From: Candidatus Saccharibacteria bacterium UBA2112
GTDB taxonomy: Bacteria; Patescibacteriota; Saccharimonadia; Saccharimonadales; Saccharimonadaceae
Direction: 5' to 3'
Length of the DNA: 26,779 nt
Assembly (NCBI GenBank): GCA_002331045.1
Contig: DCYK01000027.1
Coordinates: 1-26,779, forward strand
Positions within the stretch are counted from its first letter, which is position 1, and each line of letters opens with the position of its first letter. Below, piece by piece: positions 1 to 8,751 of this stretch. The translations under genes were made by a program, and so were the position numbers. The notes beneath the pieces were generated by a model. It had not been told where the DNA came from, made no database searches, and worked only from the letters and a program-made list of their open reading frames with translations.

Positions 1-5
1 TCGTT

Positions 6-749
6 TCATATCCGAAACAACGACGCGGCATTGCGTGTAGTTACTCGTGCGATTTCATCAATCGTAATTTCGCGTAGTCGTGCATGATACTCTGCCACGT
101 TAACAACCCGTGCCGGTTCGTTAGCTACACCACGATGAGGAATCGGCGACAAAAACGGCGCATCAGTTTCGAGCAGCATTCGTTCTAGCGGAATAGTCAC
201 ATAGAGTCTTTTCTGTTCTGGATCTTTTGTGAAAGTACTAATACCGTTCACGCCGACATATAACCCGCGTTCGAATGCTTTGTCCAGATTTGTCTGATTA
301 TCTGTAAAACTATGTAGTACTCCTCGAATAGTATGGAAATTATCGAATATCGGCCAAAAATCATCAAATGCCTCACGGACATGAAAGACAACTGGGAGAT
401 TATTATCAAGCGCAGTTTGAATTTGCGATTCGAGTGCTCTTATCTGTACATTACGCGGACTATGATTATAAAAATAATCAAGTCCAATCTCACCAACCGC
501 AATCACATTCTGTTTTGCTAATTCTTCGATTTTTTCATAGCCATCCTTTGTATCATGCGGGTGTACGCCAACAGTCGCATATGTATAATCGTGCGTTGCG
601 GCAAATGCTATAGCATCAGCTGAACTTTTTTCGCTCGTGCCAACACAAATCAACTTACTAACTCCTGCCTCATGTGCCCGTTCTAGCACATCGTCAACGG
701 GGAGCGGAAAATCTGCTTCATGAATATGGCAGTGCGTATCAACAAACAT
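6..749 (-). CDS. tatD: TatD-family metal-dependent DNase/hydrolase
   Basis: 247-residue TatD-family TIM-barrel hydrolase, a cytoplasmic metal-dependent nuclease linked in other bacteria to 3'-5' DNA/RNA trimming and repair. The metal-ligand signatures are all present: THCHIH near the N-terminus (H6, H8), GEIGLDY (E87), HVRE (H123), HSFT (H146) and ETDAPF (D196). The length matches the family and the protein is complete: its stop lies at the extreme left edge of the window. The ATG starts 2 bp after the metG stop, so it is almost certainly co-transcribed and translationally coupled with metG. A metG-tatD pair is a well-known conserved neighbourhood in Firmicutes and Actinobacteria. No separate promoter is seen. 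The family is certain; the physiological substrate is not. Confidence 0.95.
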   Translation of the reverse strand: MFVDTHCHIHEADFPLPVDDVLERAHEAGVSKLICVGTSEKSSADAIAFAATHDYTYATVGVHPHDTKDGYEKIEELAKQNVIAVGEIGLDYFYNHSPRNVQIRALESQIQTALDNNLPVVFHVREAFDDFWPIFDNFHTIRGVLHSFTDNQTNLDKAFERGLYVGVNGISTFTKDPEQKRLYVTIPLERMLLETDAPFLSPIPHRGVANEPARVVNVAEYHARLREITIDEIARVTTRNAASLFRI

Positions 750-751
750 CT

Positions 752-2245
752 TTAGGCACCTTGTGTCTTGGGGGCGCGTGGATCTGGTGTATGATTGTAT
801 ACTTTTGGAAATAGCAAGCGACCCTGATCAACGATCGTGCCCGTCTCGAATGTCTTGTGTATATATTCCGCGGTACCTGGCATGAATGGAACCAGCAAAT
901 CAGCAATTTGTAGCAGTGTGCCGACAGATGTTGCAAGTATTTCGGCCAAATGTGATTCGGCGTCTTTGTCTTTTTCTCTAGTTTTCGCAACTTCCCACGG
1001 CTTAACGCTCTCTAGGTATTGATTCAAGTTACGAACATTCCCCCAAACACTATCTAGTGCTTCATTAAATTTTAGCTCGTCCATTGCTAGTCTGTATGGT
1101 TGCATATCATGCTCGGCCTGCGGCGCATCACCAATCACGCCAGCCTGATAGCGTGTGATCATCGAAGCAACGCGCTGTACAACATTACCGAGATCATTTC
1201 CCAGTTCTGTATTGTACGCCATCTCGAATTTTTCCCACGTAAAGTCACCGTCATCCTGCGTTGGAATATGCCGGGCGAAAAAGTAACGGAATGCGTCAAC
1301 ACCATACCCGTCGATAATTTCGTTCGGATCAATCACATTGCCAACGGTCTTACTCATCTTGGCGCCACCAACATTGACGTGCCCGTGGACTAATAGGGTT
1401 TTTGGTAGACTCACACCCATACCTAGTAACATTGCTGGCCAGATACCCGCATGAAAACGCAAGATGTCCTTTCCTATCACCTGCACATCGGCTGGCCAGT
1501 ACTCCTGCCATTCTGGATGATCCGGAAACCCAAGCACAGTCAGGTAATTTGGCAGGGCATCAACCCAGACGTAAATAACTTGGCTCTCATCGCCAGGCAC
1601 TGGCACTCCCCAGGATAGATTCTTGCGCGGTCGGCTGATACTAACATCCTTCAGCCCGTCCTTCATCATTTCCAAGAATTCTTTCTTGCGGTATTCTGGC
1701 ACGATCTTCATCTTGTTTTTTTCGATCGCCTCACGGATCTGATCAGTAAAGGCACTAGCCTTTAGGTAATAATTTTCCTCGCTGATACGCTCGAATGGTT
1801 TTTGATGGTCAGGACAAGTGCCGCCAGTCGCTTCAACTTCTTTGTCGGTAAAGAATGCTTCGTGACCAGTGCAGTACCAACCCTCATACTTGCCTTTGTA
1901 AATGTAGGGGAGAAGTTTTTGCCAAATCCATTGCACGGCCGCGACATGATGATCGTCAGTCGTACGAACAAAATCCGTATACTCGGCACCAACCTTTTTC
2001 ATCAATGCCTGAAAGTTGACATACGTTTGATCAGTATACGCTTTCGGTTCCAAACCCGCTTCGGCAGCCTTGGCTGCGATTTTATTGCCGTGTTCATCCG
2101 TACCTACTTGAAAACGAACAGTTTTGCCATTTTGTACCTGGTATCGTTTCCAGATATCGGCTATTAGATAGTCTAATGCGTTGCCAATATGCGGATTGGC
2201 ATTAACATAAGGGATAGCAGTTGTGATGTATAAATTCTTTCCCAT
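752..2245 (-). CDS. metG: Methionyl-tRNA synthetase
   Basis: Class I aminoacyl-tRNA synthetase that charges tRNA-Met. The ATP-binding HIGH-type motif is PHIGN (residues 18-22) and the second signature is KMSKT (296-300). The connective-peptide knuckle has C125 and H128 followed by C144 and H147, a Cys/His mix rather than four cysteines, probably still a zinc site. The anticodon-binding helical domain follows, and the protein ends at 497 residues without the C-terminal EMAP/Trbp-like tRNA-binding domain of longer MetRS proteins, so it is the compact form. The ATG at 2245 is preceded at 8 nt by a perfect TATAAT, suggesting a leaderless mRNA. It lies directly upstream of tatD with a 2-bp gap. 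Confidence 0.97.
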   Translation of the reverse strand: MGKNLYITTAIPYVNANPHIGNALDYLIADIWKRYQVQNGKTVRFQVGTDEHGNKIAAKAAEAGLEPKAYTDQTYVNFQALMKKVGAEYTDFVRTTDDHHVAAVQWIWQKLLPYIYKGKYEGWYCTGHEAFFTDKEVEATGGTCPDHQKPFERISEENYYLKASAFTDQIREAIEKNKMKIVPEYRKKEFLEMMKDGLKDVSISRPRKNLSWGVPVPGDESQVIYVWVDALPNYLTVLGFPDHPEWQEYWPADVQVIGKDILRFHAGIWPAMLLGMGVSLPKTLLVHGHVNVGGAKMSKTVGNVIDPNEIIDGYGVDAFRYFFARHIPTQDDGDFTWEKFEMAYNTELGNDLGNVVQRVASMITRYQAGVIGDAPQAEHDMQPYRLAMDELKFNEALDSVWGNVRNLNQYLESVKPWEVAKTREKDKDAESHLAEILATSVGTLLQIADLLVPFMPGTAEYIHKTFETGTIVDQGRLLFPKVYNHTPDPRAPKTQGA

Positions 2246-2253
2246 TGAGAAGT

Positions 2254-2282
2254 ATTATAACAACAGATATCACCTCTGGCTA
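2254..2282 (-). promoter_or_regulatory. metG-tatD promoter
   Basis: On the minus strand TAGCCA (2277-2282), a 17-nt spacer and TATAAT (2254-2259). The hexamer ends 8 nt before the metG ATG, so transcription should start at or within 1-2 nt of the start codon. There is no Shine-Dalgarno sequence and no room for one. Confidence 0.65.
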
Positions 2283-2293
2283 CATCATTATAC

Positions 2294-2863
2294 TTATGAG
2301 GCAGCCGGCAATGTAATTCTACACTGAGTCGTGTCATCTAGCTGATTTTTTACAAATGTATCAATTCCCCCAACTCCGTTACATGGCTGATTACCTTTCA
2401 GAAAATAGTATATGCGTGCTGTTGAACCACCGCTTGAATCATTGGGGAGATAGTATGCACCATGTGCTTTTACGGTCCCACAGCTCATCTGCTGGGTACT
2501 GAGTACTGGCACATTGCCATTGAACACCGTCTTCATTTCGGTATCAAAGTCTGCCTGACTCACTGTAGAACCACTACCAAGACAGTAATCAGTACCTGGA
2601 CCAGTTTTACCGCACGAAGTACCAGGGTGCGTTCCTAGGCAGGGGTAACTGTCCTCAATCGGATAATGACCGTTCTGTGTTGCATATATCTGCAAACCTT
2701 TTACGTATTGCGCAACGCCCTGAACCGTTTTCGTATTCTCCGCCTGAGTGGTGATTCCGTTATATGCCACAATAACAATAGCAGCGAGAATACCGATAAC
2801 AACCACAACAATTAGTAGCTCGACGATGGTAAATCCTTTGGTATTCCGATGTATGATGCCCAT
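2294..2863 (-). CDS. Type IV pilin (prepilin), major-pilin-like
   Basis: 189-residue prepilin. A short basic leader ends in KG|FTIVELL, the class III signal cut by prepilin peptidase between G10 and F11, with the conserved Glu5 of the mature protein. A long hydrophobic helix (LLIVVVVIGILAAIVIVAYNG) follows and then a globular domain with six cysteines that may form disulfides. It should be inserted in the membrane and assembled into a pilus on the outside of the cell. It stands alone between ksgA and metG, away from the pilin operon at the other end of the window, with its own promoter and an AGGA Shine-Dalgarno 9 nt before the ATG. The N-terminal helix is nearly identical to the pilin near 11 kb. 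The role is clear; whether it is a major or minor subunit is not. Confidence 0.9.
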   Translation of the reverse strand: MGIIHRNTKGFTIVELLIVVVVIGILAAIVIVAYNGITTQAENTKTVQGVAQYVKGLQIYATQNGHYPIEDSYPCLGTHPGTSCGKTGPGTDYCLGSGSTVSQADFDTEMKTVFNGNVPVLSTQQMSCGTVKAHGAYYLPNDSSGGSTARIYYFLKGNQPCNGVGGIDTFVKNQLDDTTQCRITLPAAS

Positions 2864-2897
2864 TTTATCAATTCCTGAATGACTACTGCTGATTATG

Positions 2898-2926
2898 AGT
2901 TTAAAGCATTAGAATAATTGTCGCAA
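2898..2926 (-). promoter_or_regulatory. Promoter of pilin gene (ksgA-metG interval)
   Basis: Minus-strand TTGCGA (2921-2926), exactly 17 nt, TAAACT (2898-2903). It leaves a leader of about 27 nt that carries AGGA ahead of the pilin ATG, so this gene is not leaderless, unlike several neighbours. Confidence 0.6.
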
Positions 2927-2953
2927 ACTGACATGCATACATAATGCACTTCA

Positions 2954-3724
2954 CTAATTATGCGAGGCTAAACGCAGCCAGTCATCAATTGACAAATCTT
3001 CAGCGCGAGCATCAGGTGAAAGATTCGCACTCCGTAACATTTCTTCAACTTCCTGCTTAGAAATACCCAACCCACCAGAGAGTGACGAACGGAGTTTTTT
3101 ACGCTTAGCCGAAAAGCCGGCTTTGACAAAACGAAAGAACGCTTTTTCGTCTGCCGGTTTTACAAGCGGCTGTTCGCGCATTTGCAGGATAACCACCTGA
3201 CTATCGACTTTTGGCGGTGGCGTAAATAACGCTGCCGGCACAATATCACCAAGGGAGACATCTGCAAAAACTTGGGCGCTAATTGCCAAAATACTCATAT
3301 CGCCGGGAAGGGCAGCCAGACGCTGGGCAACTTCGCGCTGCACCAACAATACAATAGTTGCTGGTTTGTTTTGTGCATTAGTTAGCAGGTTAACTATCTT
3401 TGCGGTGATGTAGTAGGGGACATTCGCGACAACCTTATAGCCGACCGGTAGCGTTGACAGATCAAACGACAATATATCCTGATGGACAACCTCGAGCTCT
3501 TTGCCGGGGAACTGCGCCGGCAGCTTTCGTGCCAAATCCGAATCAAACTCGACCGCCACTACCCTCCCAGCCCGACGCAATAATTCTGCTGTCAGCGTCC
3601 CTAGGCCCGGGCCGATTTCTAATACCGTATCTTTCGGCTCAATGTCCGCACAATCTGCAATATGCGCTAATATCTCACGATCGCGCAACCAGTGCTGTCC
3701 GAGTGATTTTTTCGGCGCGGTCAT
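2954..3724 (-). CDS. rsmA (ksgA): 16S rRNA (adenine1518/1519-N6) dimethyltransferase
   Basis: KsgA dimethylates two adjacent adenosines in the helix 45 loop of 16S rRNA during late small-subunit assembly. The 256-residue protein carries the family hallmarks in order: GQHWL near the N-terminus (usual GQNFL), the SAM-binding loop LEIGPGLGTLT (residues 35-45), and the catalytic NVPYY motif (101-105; N-x-PY). The C-terminal helical domain is present. Its ATG shares one base with the rpfB stop (TAATG), so the two genes are translationally coupled. Length and motifs are fully normal. Confidence 0.97.
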   Translation of the reverse strand: MTAPKKSLGQHWLRDREILAHIADCADIEPKDTVLEIGPGLGTLTAELLRRAGRVVAVEFDSDLARKLPAQFPGKELEVVHQDILSFDLSTLPVGYKVVANVPYYITAKIVNLLTNAQNKPATIVLLVQREVAQRLAALPGDMSILAISAQVFADVSLGDIVPAALFTPPPKVDSQVVILQMREQPLVKPADEKAFFRFVKAGFSAKRKKLRSSLSGGLGISKQEVEEMLRSANLSPDARAEDLSIDDWLRLASHN

Positions 3725-4863
3725 TAGCGATAAATATCCTGCAGTCCAAGTGACGCACTACACGCTGGCCATGGCTGCCAACCACGACGCTCATAGAGGG
3801 CACGAGCTGCAGCATCTTGAAGTGACGGTGGTGCGTCAGCCGGATCACGGTATCCACCATTGTTTGCCCATGTACTATAGCTAAACTGGTACGCACCGCG
3901 ATACGTTGGATTGTTCTTATTGGCATAATTTCCACCCGACTCACACTGCCGCAGTCGCGCCAATGCATCGCCGAGACCACCTCCAGCACCAACAATCTCA
4001 ACCTGCTCTTGCGGTTGCTCGAGTATCACCGTCTGGATTGCCTTTCGATCGACTTCTTTACCGTTTTTAATCGTAATTTGATAGGTAACATTTTTTGCGC
4101 CATCTACACCTGGCGTCTTGATCTTGCTGTACCCAATCGGCTGGTCGAAATCGTGAACATATCGTGTCGAAAACGCGACCGTTTCGCGTACTGTCTTTGT
4201 TTGCTTTCCTTCGCGCCATACCGACACTGTCATACCGCTAGTAATTGGCGTTTGTTCACCTGGTGCCACCCTATCCTTTTCGCCCAATTCAATATCTTTT
4301 GCCTGGAGCATCGCGCCGACAGTATCGTCATGGGTGTACACCGTGTCCTTCGTACCGTACAAATCTAAGGTCAGCTCAGTCGCACGGTCGACTGTCAAAA
4401 TCTCACCGGCACCATCAGCTACAATATCTGTGCTTGGTGCAATAGTAGTCAAATCTTCATCATGCAGTTTGATACCGGCATCTTTCATAATCGCTCCCGC
4501 CGTCTGCGCAGCCGTCATGACCTTTACTCGAATTGTGCCATCGTCGATTATCACTGGTCGCGCACGATAAATATTAATCGTATAGTCTGCGGCAACCAGT
4601 GGCTCATCCAAACCAGGCTCGACAATATCTTCATTAGCCAGCACGATATCCGCATCATCAACGGCATCACGTACTGTTTGGGCATAGGTCAAAATCACCC
4701 GGTCTTCGCCCCGATCATGAAATGTTACCAATCGACCGTTACCCTCAGAATCAGCACTTTGTGCATTTGCTTGATTAATAATTGCAAAAGGTACAGATAG
4801 CAATACCAAGACAGATATGATGCCTCGTACAATCAGATGTTTAAAAACAGATAATCCCCTCAT
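3724..4863 (-). CDS. rpfB-like: RpfB-like resuscitation-promoting factor / secreted muralytic protein
   Basis: Secreted peptidoglycan-active protein of 379 residues from the ATG at 4863. Order of parts: basic N-terminus and signal peptide (about 1-34, likely cut after ANA), three DUF348 repeats (about 44-97, 108-160, 166-220), a G5 domain (about 224-284), then a C-terminal Rpf/lysozyme-like domain (about 297-370) with the signature QCESGGNY. E308 is the expected catalytic glutamate and C307 and C368 can form the conserved disulfide. This is the domain order of actinobacterial RpfB, which cleaves peptidoglycan and promotes exit from dormancy. A frame-open TTG at 4926 is rejected as start because it is part of the promoter -35 hexamer. 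The last base of the stop overlaps the ksgA ATG. Confidence 0.9.
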   Translation of the reverse strand: MRGLSVFKHLIVRGIISVLVLLSVPFAIINQANAQSADSEGNGRLVTFHDRGEDRVILTYAQTVRDAVDDADIVLANEDIVEPGLDEPLVAADYTINIYRARPVIIDDGTIRVKVMTAAQTAGAIMKDAGIKLHDEDLTTIAPSTDIVADGAGEILTVDRATELTLDLYGTKDTVYTHDDTVGAMLQAKDIELGEKDRVAPGEQTPITSGMTVSVWREGKQTKTVRETVAFSTRYVHDFDQPIGYSKIKTPGVDGAKNVTYQITIKNGKEVDRKAIQTVILEQPQEQVEIVGAGGGLGDALARLRQCESGGNYANKNNPTYRGAYQFSYSTWANNGGYRDPADAPPSLQDAAARALYERRGWQPWPACSASLGLQDIYR

Positions 4864-4897
4864 AGGTAGTAAAAACCCTCTCAGGAAGGTCCTTTCT

Positions 4898-4926
4898 ATT
4901 TTAGCGAAGATTGCCAGCAACAGCAA
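4898..4926 (-). promoter_or_regulatory. rpfB-ksgA promoter
   Basis: Minus-strand TTGCTG (4921-4926), 17-nt spacer, TAAAAT (4898-4903), placed between the NUDIX stop and the rpfB ATG. The predicted leader is about 28 nt. A GAGAGGG stretch about 12 nt before the ATG is the only ribosome-binding candidate. Confidence 0.6.
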
Positions 4927-4959
4927 ACCAAAATAATACGAATAAACTCCTTTAAATAC

Positions 4960-5421
4960 TTAATGAAGGGCGGCCTGGGCAATCGACGACAGTGGCGCTG
5001 GAAGCTTGTCACGATCGAACCACGCTACGTCGCGGATTTCAAGCGGATTAATAAGCCTATCAGGTAATGCCGTACGCTTCACCGATAGCTGATACAGCAA
5101 AGCTGTAAACGAAACTTGTGTGTCAGCCCGAGTCAACGTGCGGACAAATTTTAGCGAATCTTTGGGCACGTTAATACCCGTCTCTTCACGCAATTCACGC
5201 CAGGCAGCCACTGCAGGTGTCTCGTGGCGCTTGATTCCTCCACCAGGCAACGTCCATTTTCCATCAGATAAAATACCCCGGAGTAATAGCACCTCACCGT
5301 CCTCATTCGTCACCAAAACACGAACGCGCGGACTATTAGTTACTTTTGTATACAGTTGGAGTGCCTTAATTGCAAACGGTGCTGCAATAAAGCCAAGTAC
5401 TACATATATACGACGAATCAT
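4960..5421 (-). CDS. NUDIX hydrolase with N-terminal hydrophobic segment
   Basis: 153-residue NUDIX-fold protein with a textbook Nudix box: G61, E67, then REL-REE-TGI (75-83), fitting GX5EX7REUXEEXGU. Such enzymes hydrolyse nucleoside diphosphate derivatives using Mg2+. The substrate cannot be read from sequence. The first 25 residues (IYVVLGFIAAPFAIKALQLY core) are hydrophobic and may anchor it to the membrane, as in several CPR and actinobacterial Nudix proteins. The ATG overlaps the helicase stop in an ATGA arrangement, so it is co-translated with the uvrD/pcrA gene. A house-cleaning (mutT-like) role beside a repair helicase would make sense but is inference. Confidence 0.88.
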   Translation of the reverse strand: MIRRIYVVLGFIAAPFAIKALQLYTKVTNSPRVRVLVTNEDGEVLLLRGILSDGKWTLPGGGIKRHETPAVAAWRELREETGINVPKDSLKFVRTLTRADTQVSFTALLYQLSVKRTALPDRLINPLEIRDVAWFDRDKLPAPLSSIAQAALH

Positions 5422-7538
5422 AGTTTTTCTAAACGTGCATATTCTGCATTCAGTTTTTTCGTACCGCCACGATCGAGACGAATTGTTACGGCCAAGCCGT
5501 CAATATCAATAATTTCACCATTTCCAAATGCCGTCGTTCGCACACGATCGCCAATATCAAACGGTAATTCATCGCTGACGAATTCTGATTCTTGATGATC
5601 AATCCCAAATGTCGGCTGATCAATCGCGGCAACTTGATTGCCCATATCAGCAATAAACCGTGACACTTCATTGTACCCACGCTGACCAAACTGTAGCCTG
5701 GAACGTGCATACGTCAGATGGAGTTCTTGGCGAGCACGTGTCATACCAACATAGCAAAGACGCCGCTCCTCCTCGAGCTCGGACGGGCCAGCATCATACA
5801 CACGACTATGCGGGAAAATTCCTTCCTCGAGCCCAACCATAAAGACAACAGGAAACTCTAGACCTTTTGCTGCATGCAGTGTCATCAATGTTACTTTGTC
5901 TCCACCGGCTGCATTATCGGCACTCGATATCAAGGCAGCTTCTTCTAGAAATTCTGGTAAATCCGCAAACACTTTCACATCAGAAATTAACGAGCCAATG
6001 TTTTCTTCACGTTCTTCGGCTTGTGGCGTACCATCACGCAAGTAATCACGATAGGCCGTTACCTTGAGTAATCGTTCAATGATATCCGCCGGTGTTGCAC
6101 CATCTTGCAGCATAGTCTGCAGCTCACGAAAATGCGTTCCTAGTGCACCGAGGGCAGTTTTTGCTTTTGATGTCAGTCCGTCCGCCTCGTGTACATGATA
6201 CAATGCGTCGATAACATTCATCCCCGTGCCACCCTGCCAAGTCAAAAAACGTTCAAGGCTGGTTGCACCAATCCCTCGAGTCGGAACATTGACGATACGA
6301 CTAAAACTCAGCCGGTCATTTGGCTGATATATTATACGCAAATAGGCAATGATATCTTTGATTTCCTTGCGATCATAAAACCGTACGCCACCGACAAGCT
6401 GATAGGGTATACGCTGCACGCGAAGCGCCCGCTCGAGCGCGGCAGACTGCGCATTCATCCGATAAAGTATGGCAAAATCGCTGTAACGGCGCGCCTTCAT
6501 GGCCACCTGAGTAGCGATCCGCCCCGCAACCAGACTAGCTTCTTCACTCTCGTCATATGTCGCATGAACTTCAACTGGTGCACCTTCCCCCAAATCAGTC
6601 CACAGTTTTTTATCAGTACGAACCTTGTTTTTACTAATGACCATTTGCGCAGCGGCCAAGATTGCATTGGTCGAACGATAGTTTTGCTCTAGTTTAATGA
6701 CAGTCGTGTTGGGATAATCGCGCTCGAAATTCAGAATATTAGTAAAATCCGCCCCACGCCATGAATAGATACTTTGCCAGTCATCACCGACGACACAAAT
6801 ATTCTGCTCTTTATTCACCAGATACTTTACAATTGCATATTGTGCCGCGTTCGTATCTTGGTACTCATCAATAAAGACGTGCTTGAACTGTTGTTGCCAT
6901 TTGACGCGAATTTCGGGATGATCACGAAGCAAACATACCGTTTCAATCAGGAGGTCGTCAAAATCCAGCGCACCGGCACCCCGCCGTAATTTTTCATAGC
7001 GCGCATATACCTTGGCAATACTCCGCATGTTGGGATAGTTCGCTGCCGCCTCCATATCCTCAGGTGTTTTGAGTTCGTTTTTGGCATTACTTATCACACT
7101 ACTAATTGTCCGTGGTTTGATCTGCTGCTTGTCGATATGGAGCTCTTTCATGGCTTGCTTTATCAACCCCTGACGGTCATCTTCGTCATAAATGACATAG
7201 TTTGGCTGGATACTAATCGCCTTGCCGTCTTGGCGTAACATACGGACGCATATACCATGAAATGTTCCCATCCACGGCATATAGCTACGAGGAACTTCTC
7301 CGCCCCTTTCCTCTGTCAGTCGCCACACGCGTTCGCGCAACTCGCGAGCAGCTTTGTTTGTAAATGTCACCGCGAGAATTTCATTTGGCCACAGTGATTC
7401 GTGTTGCAATAAATAAGCAATGCGATGTGCAACTGTCTTTGTTTTTCCGCTACCAGCGCCTGCCAATATCAATAATGGACCCGACGTTTGACAAACAGCC
7501 GACCGTTGCGCCGGATTTAATCCCTCCATAATGTCCAT
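5418..7538 (-). CDS. pcrA/uvrD: UvrD/PcrA-type superfamily 1A DNA helicase
   Basis: 706-residue 3'-5' DNA helicase for repair and replication-fork or RNAP conflict work. Motifs in order: Q-motif region (LNPAQRSAV), Walker A AGAGSGKT (26-33), Walker B with VFIDEYQDTN, QNYRST (motif IV), TLHAAKGLEFPVVF (motif V) and YVGMTRARQELHL (motif VI). The C-terminus ends in a Tudor-like module (GDRVRTTAFGNGEIIDI onward), the RNA-polymerase-binding element typical of PcrA. Length is family-normal. Start is the ATG at 7538 (another in-frame ATG lies three codons in). A TATAAT lies 8 nt upstream, giving a leaderless mRNA. The downstream NUDIX gene overlaps by 4 bp. Confidence 0.96.
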   Translation of the reverse strand: MDIMEGLNPAQRSAVCQTSGPLLILAGAGSGKTKTVAHRIAYLLQHESLWPNEILAVTFTNKAARELRERVWRLTEERGGEVPRSYMPWMGTFHGICVRMLRQDGKAISIQPNYVIYDEDDRQGLIKQAMKELHIDKQQIKPRTISSVISNAKNELKTPEDMEAAANYPNMRSIAKVYARYEKLRRGAGALDFDDLLIETVCLLRDHPEIRVKWQQQFKHVFIDEYQDTNAAQYAIVKYLVNKEQNICVVGDDWQSIYSWRGADFTNILNFERDYPNTTVIKLEQNYRSTNAILAAAQMVISKNKVRTDKKLWTDLGEGAPVEVHATYDESEEASLVAGRIATQVAMKARRYSDFAILYRMNAQSAALERALRVQRIPYQLVGGVRFYDRKEIKDIIAYLRIIYQPNDRLSFSRIVNVPTRGIGATSLERFLTWQGGTGMNVIDALYHVHEADGLTSKAKTALGALGTHFRELQTMLQDGATPADIIERLLKVTAYRDYLRDGTPQAEEREENIGSLISDVKVFADLPEFLEEAALISSADNAAGGDKVTLMTLHAAKGLEFPVVFMVGLEEGIFPHSRVYDAGPSELEEERRLCYVGMTRARQELHLTYARSRLQFGQRGYNEVSRFIADMGNQVAAIDQPTFGIDHQESEFVSDELPFDIGDRVRTTAFGNGEIIDIDGLAVTIRLDRGGTKKLNAEYARLEKL

Positions 7539-7546
7539 TACACTTT

Positions 7547-7552
7547 ATTATA
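7547..7552 (-). promoter_or_regulatory. -10 element of the helicase-NUDIX operon
   Basis: Consensus TATAAT on the minus strand ending 8 nt before the helicase ATG. No good -35 is found at 16-18 nt spacing (candidates such as GGCCTA are poor). The location just after the preceding gene's stop (7567) supports a real internal promoter and a leaderless start. Confidence 0.5.
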
Positions 7553-7566
7553 CAGGAATTGTCTGT

Positions 7567-8751
7567 CTATAGGCCAGGACCAAGGACGAAAAATGCCGCC
7601 ACACCCAAGCTCGCACAAATAATTATCACAAGAATAATCGCAATAACAATCCACCACCCAGATTTTTCCTTTGCCGGATGCTTTAATGGCTGATGGTACG
7701 CATTCACATCGTAGATACCGTGCTGCTGGTCCTGTTCATGCTCATCCGATACGGGAGACTGAGGTGACTCGTTAGGCGCCGGAGCTTGCCACTGACCTGG
7801 ATTTTGCACCGGCTCCACTTGGAGAGGGGCTGGTTTCGCTATTGCCGGTGAAGGCGATGAGGGTGAAGAAACACTTTCGATTGAATCGAGTTGCTGTAAC
7901 TGCTGCTCGGGTGAAACAAGTTGTCGATCAAAATCAGAGGCGTTAAGCGAACGCTGGTTATCCGACTCGTCTTCATGTGATGTTTTAGCCTCTCCGTTAA
8001 TCGGCATGCTTGCAATACTACTGTTAGGCGTATCGTGAGTCTCTTCTTGCTCAGTATCTATACTATCTAGTTGCTGCATGGAATCAGGGGTTTCATTTGA
8101 TGATGCCGCAGCTGCGCCACCCAGCGGTCGTTTTTCAACTTTTGCATCTGGCAAGAAGGGCGAGAAGACGGGCCCGCTTTGTGGCTCTGGTACCACTGGT
8201 TGCGATGTATTTTCTTGAGCCAAAGGAGGAGGCGGTACAGTCACACTTTGCGGTTCGGGTGCAGGGGAAGACTGCGGTTGACCATTCGTCGTAATGTCAC
8301 TAATCTTTGGCAATACGGGAGTAGCAGGTGGAGATTGTTTTGCGGAAGTGTCCTCTGGTGCGGTCGCGGAAACTGACGGTTGCTGAGATAAAGGTGAAGG
8401 AGCTTGCGCCTGAGGTGTCTTCATGTTTGAGGATGGGTGCATAACATCCATAAACTTTCCGCCTGACGCTTGAGGTTTCTGTTGATCACTAGTCGTACTT
8501 GAATCGGCTTGACCACCAAGTGTCACGCTCTTCACTGGGGTCTCCTCATTCGTTACACCCCCGCCAATACCCTGAGCAGCTTTCTCTATCTGGTCTGGTG
8601 TGACACCTCTCGTATCACCTAGAGTCAGTGTTGTTGCCGGACGACTTTCTTCGTTCGTTTGTGGCTGTGCAGCTGGTGGAGGTGTCTGTGGGCTTTTCCC
8701 CATTAGTGATGTGACTGCTCTGTCGAGTTCGTCAAAATCTATATCGCCCAT
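7567..8751 (-). CDS. Low-complexity Pro/Ser/Gln-rich tail-anchored membrane protein
   Basis: 394 residues, family not recognised. After an acidic N-terminal patch (MGDIDFDELD) almost the whole chain is disordered-looking: rich in P, Q, S, T, E, with repeated PQxP and QQLDSIE/D-type short motifs (for example MQQLDSIDTEQEE and LQQLDSIESVSS). It closes with a basic stretch (KHPAKEKSGWW) and one strong membrane helix of about 22 hydrophobic residues at the extreme C-terminus, so most of the protein should face the cytoplasm as a tail-anchored protein. The ATG overlaps the tpiA stop by one base (TAATG), so it is translationally coupled to triose-phosphate isomerase. A scaffold or envelope-assembly role is only a guess. 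Confidence 0.8.
   Translation of the reverse strand: MGDIDFDELDRAVTSLMGKSPQTPPPAAQPQTNEESRPATTLTLGDTRGVTPDQIEKAAQGIGGGVTNEETPVKSVTLGGQADSSTTSDQQKPQASGGKFMDVMHPSSNMKTPQAQAPSPLSQQPSVSATAPEDTSAKQSPPATPVLPKISDITTNGQPQSSPAPEPQSVTVPPPPLAQENTSQPVVPEPQSGPVFSPFLPDAKVEKRPLGGAAAASSNETPDSMQQLDSIDTEQEETHDTPNSSIASMPINGEAKTSHEDESDNQRSLNASDFDRQLVSPEQQLQQLDSIESVSSPSSPSPAIAKPAPLQVEPVQNPGQWQAPAPNESPQSPVSDEHEQDQQHGIYDVNAYHQPLKHPAKEKSGWWIVIAIILVIIICASLGVAAFFVLGPGL

Noticed and set aside
1802..2167. Plus-strand frames opposite metG, the helicase, pgk and pyk
   Set aside because: They are shadows of strongly supported genes on the other strand, with no domain features.
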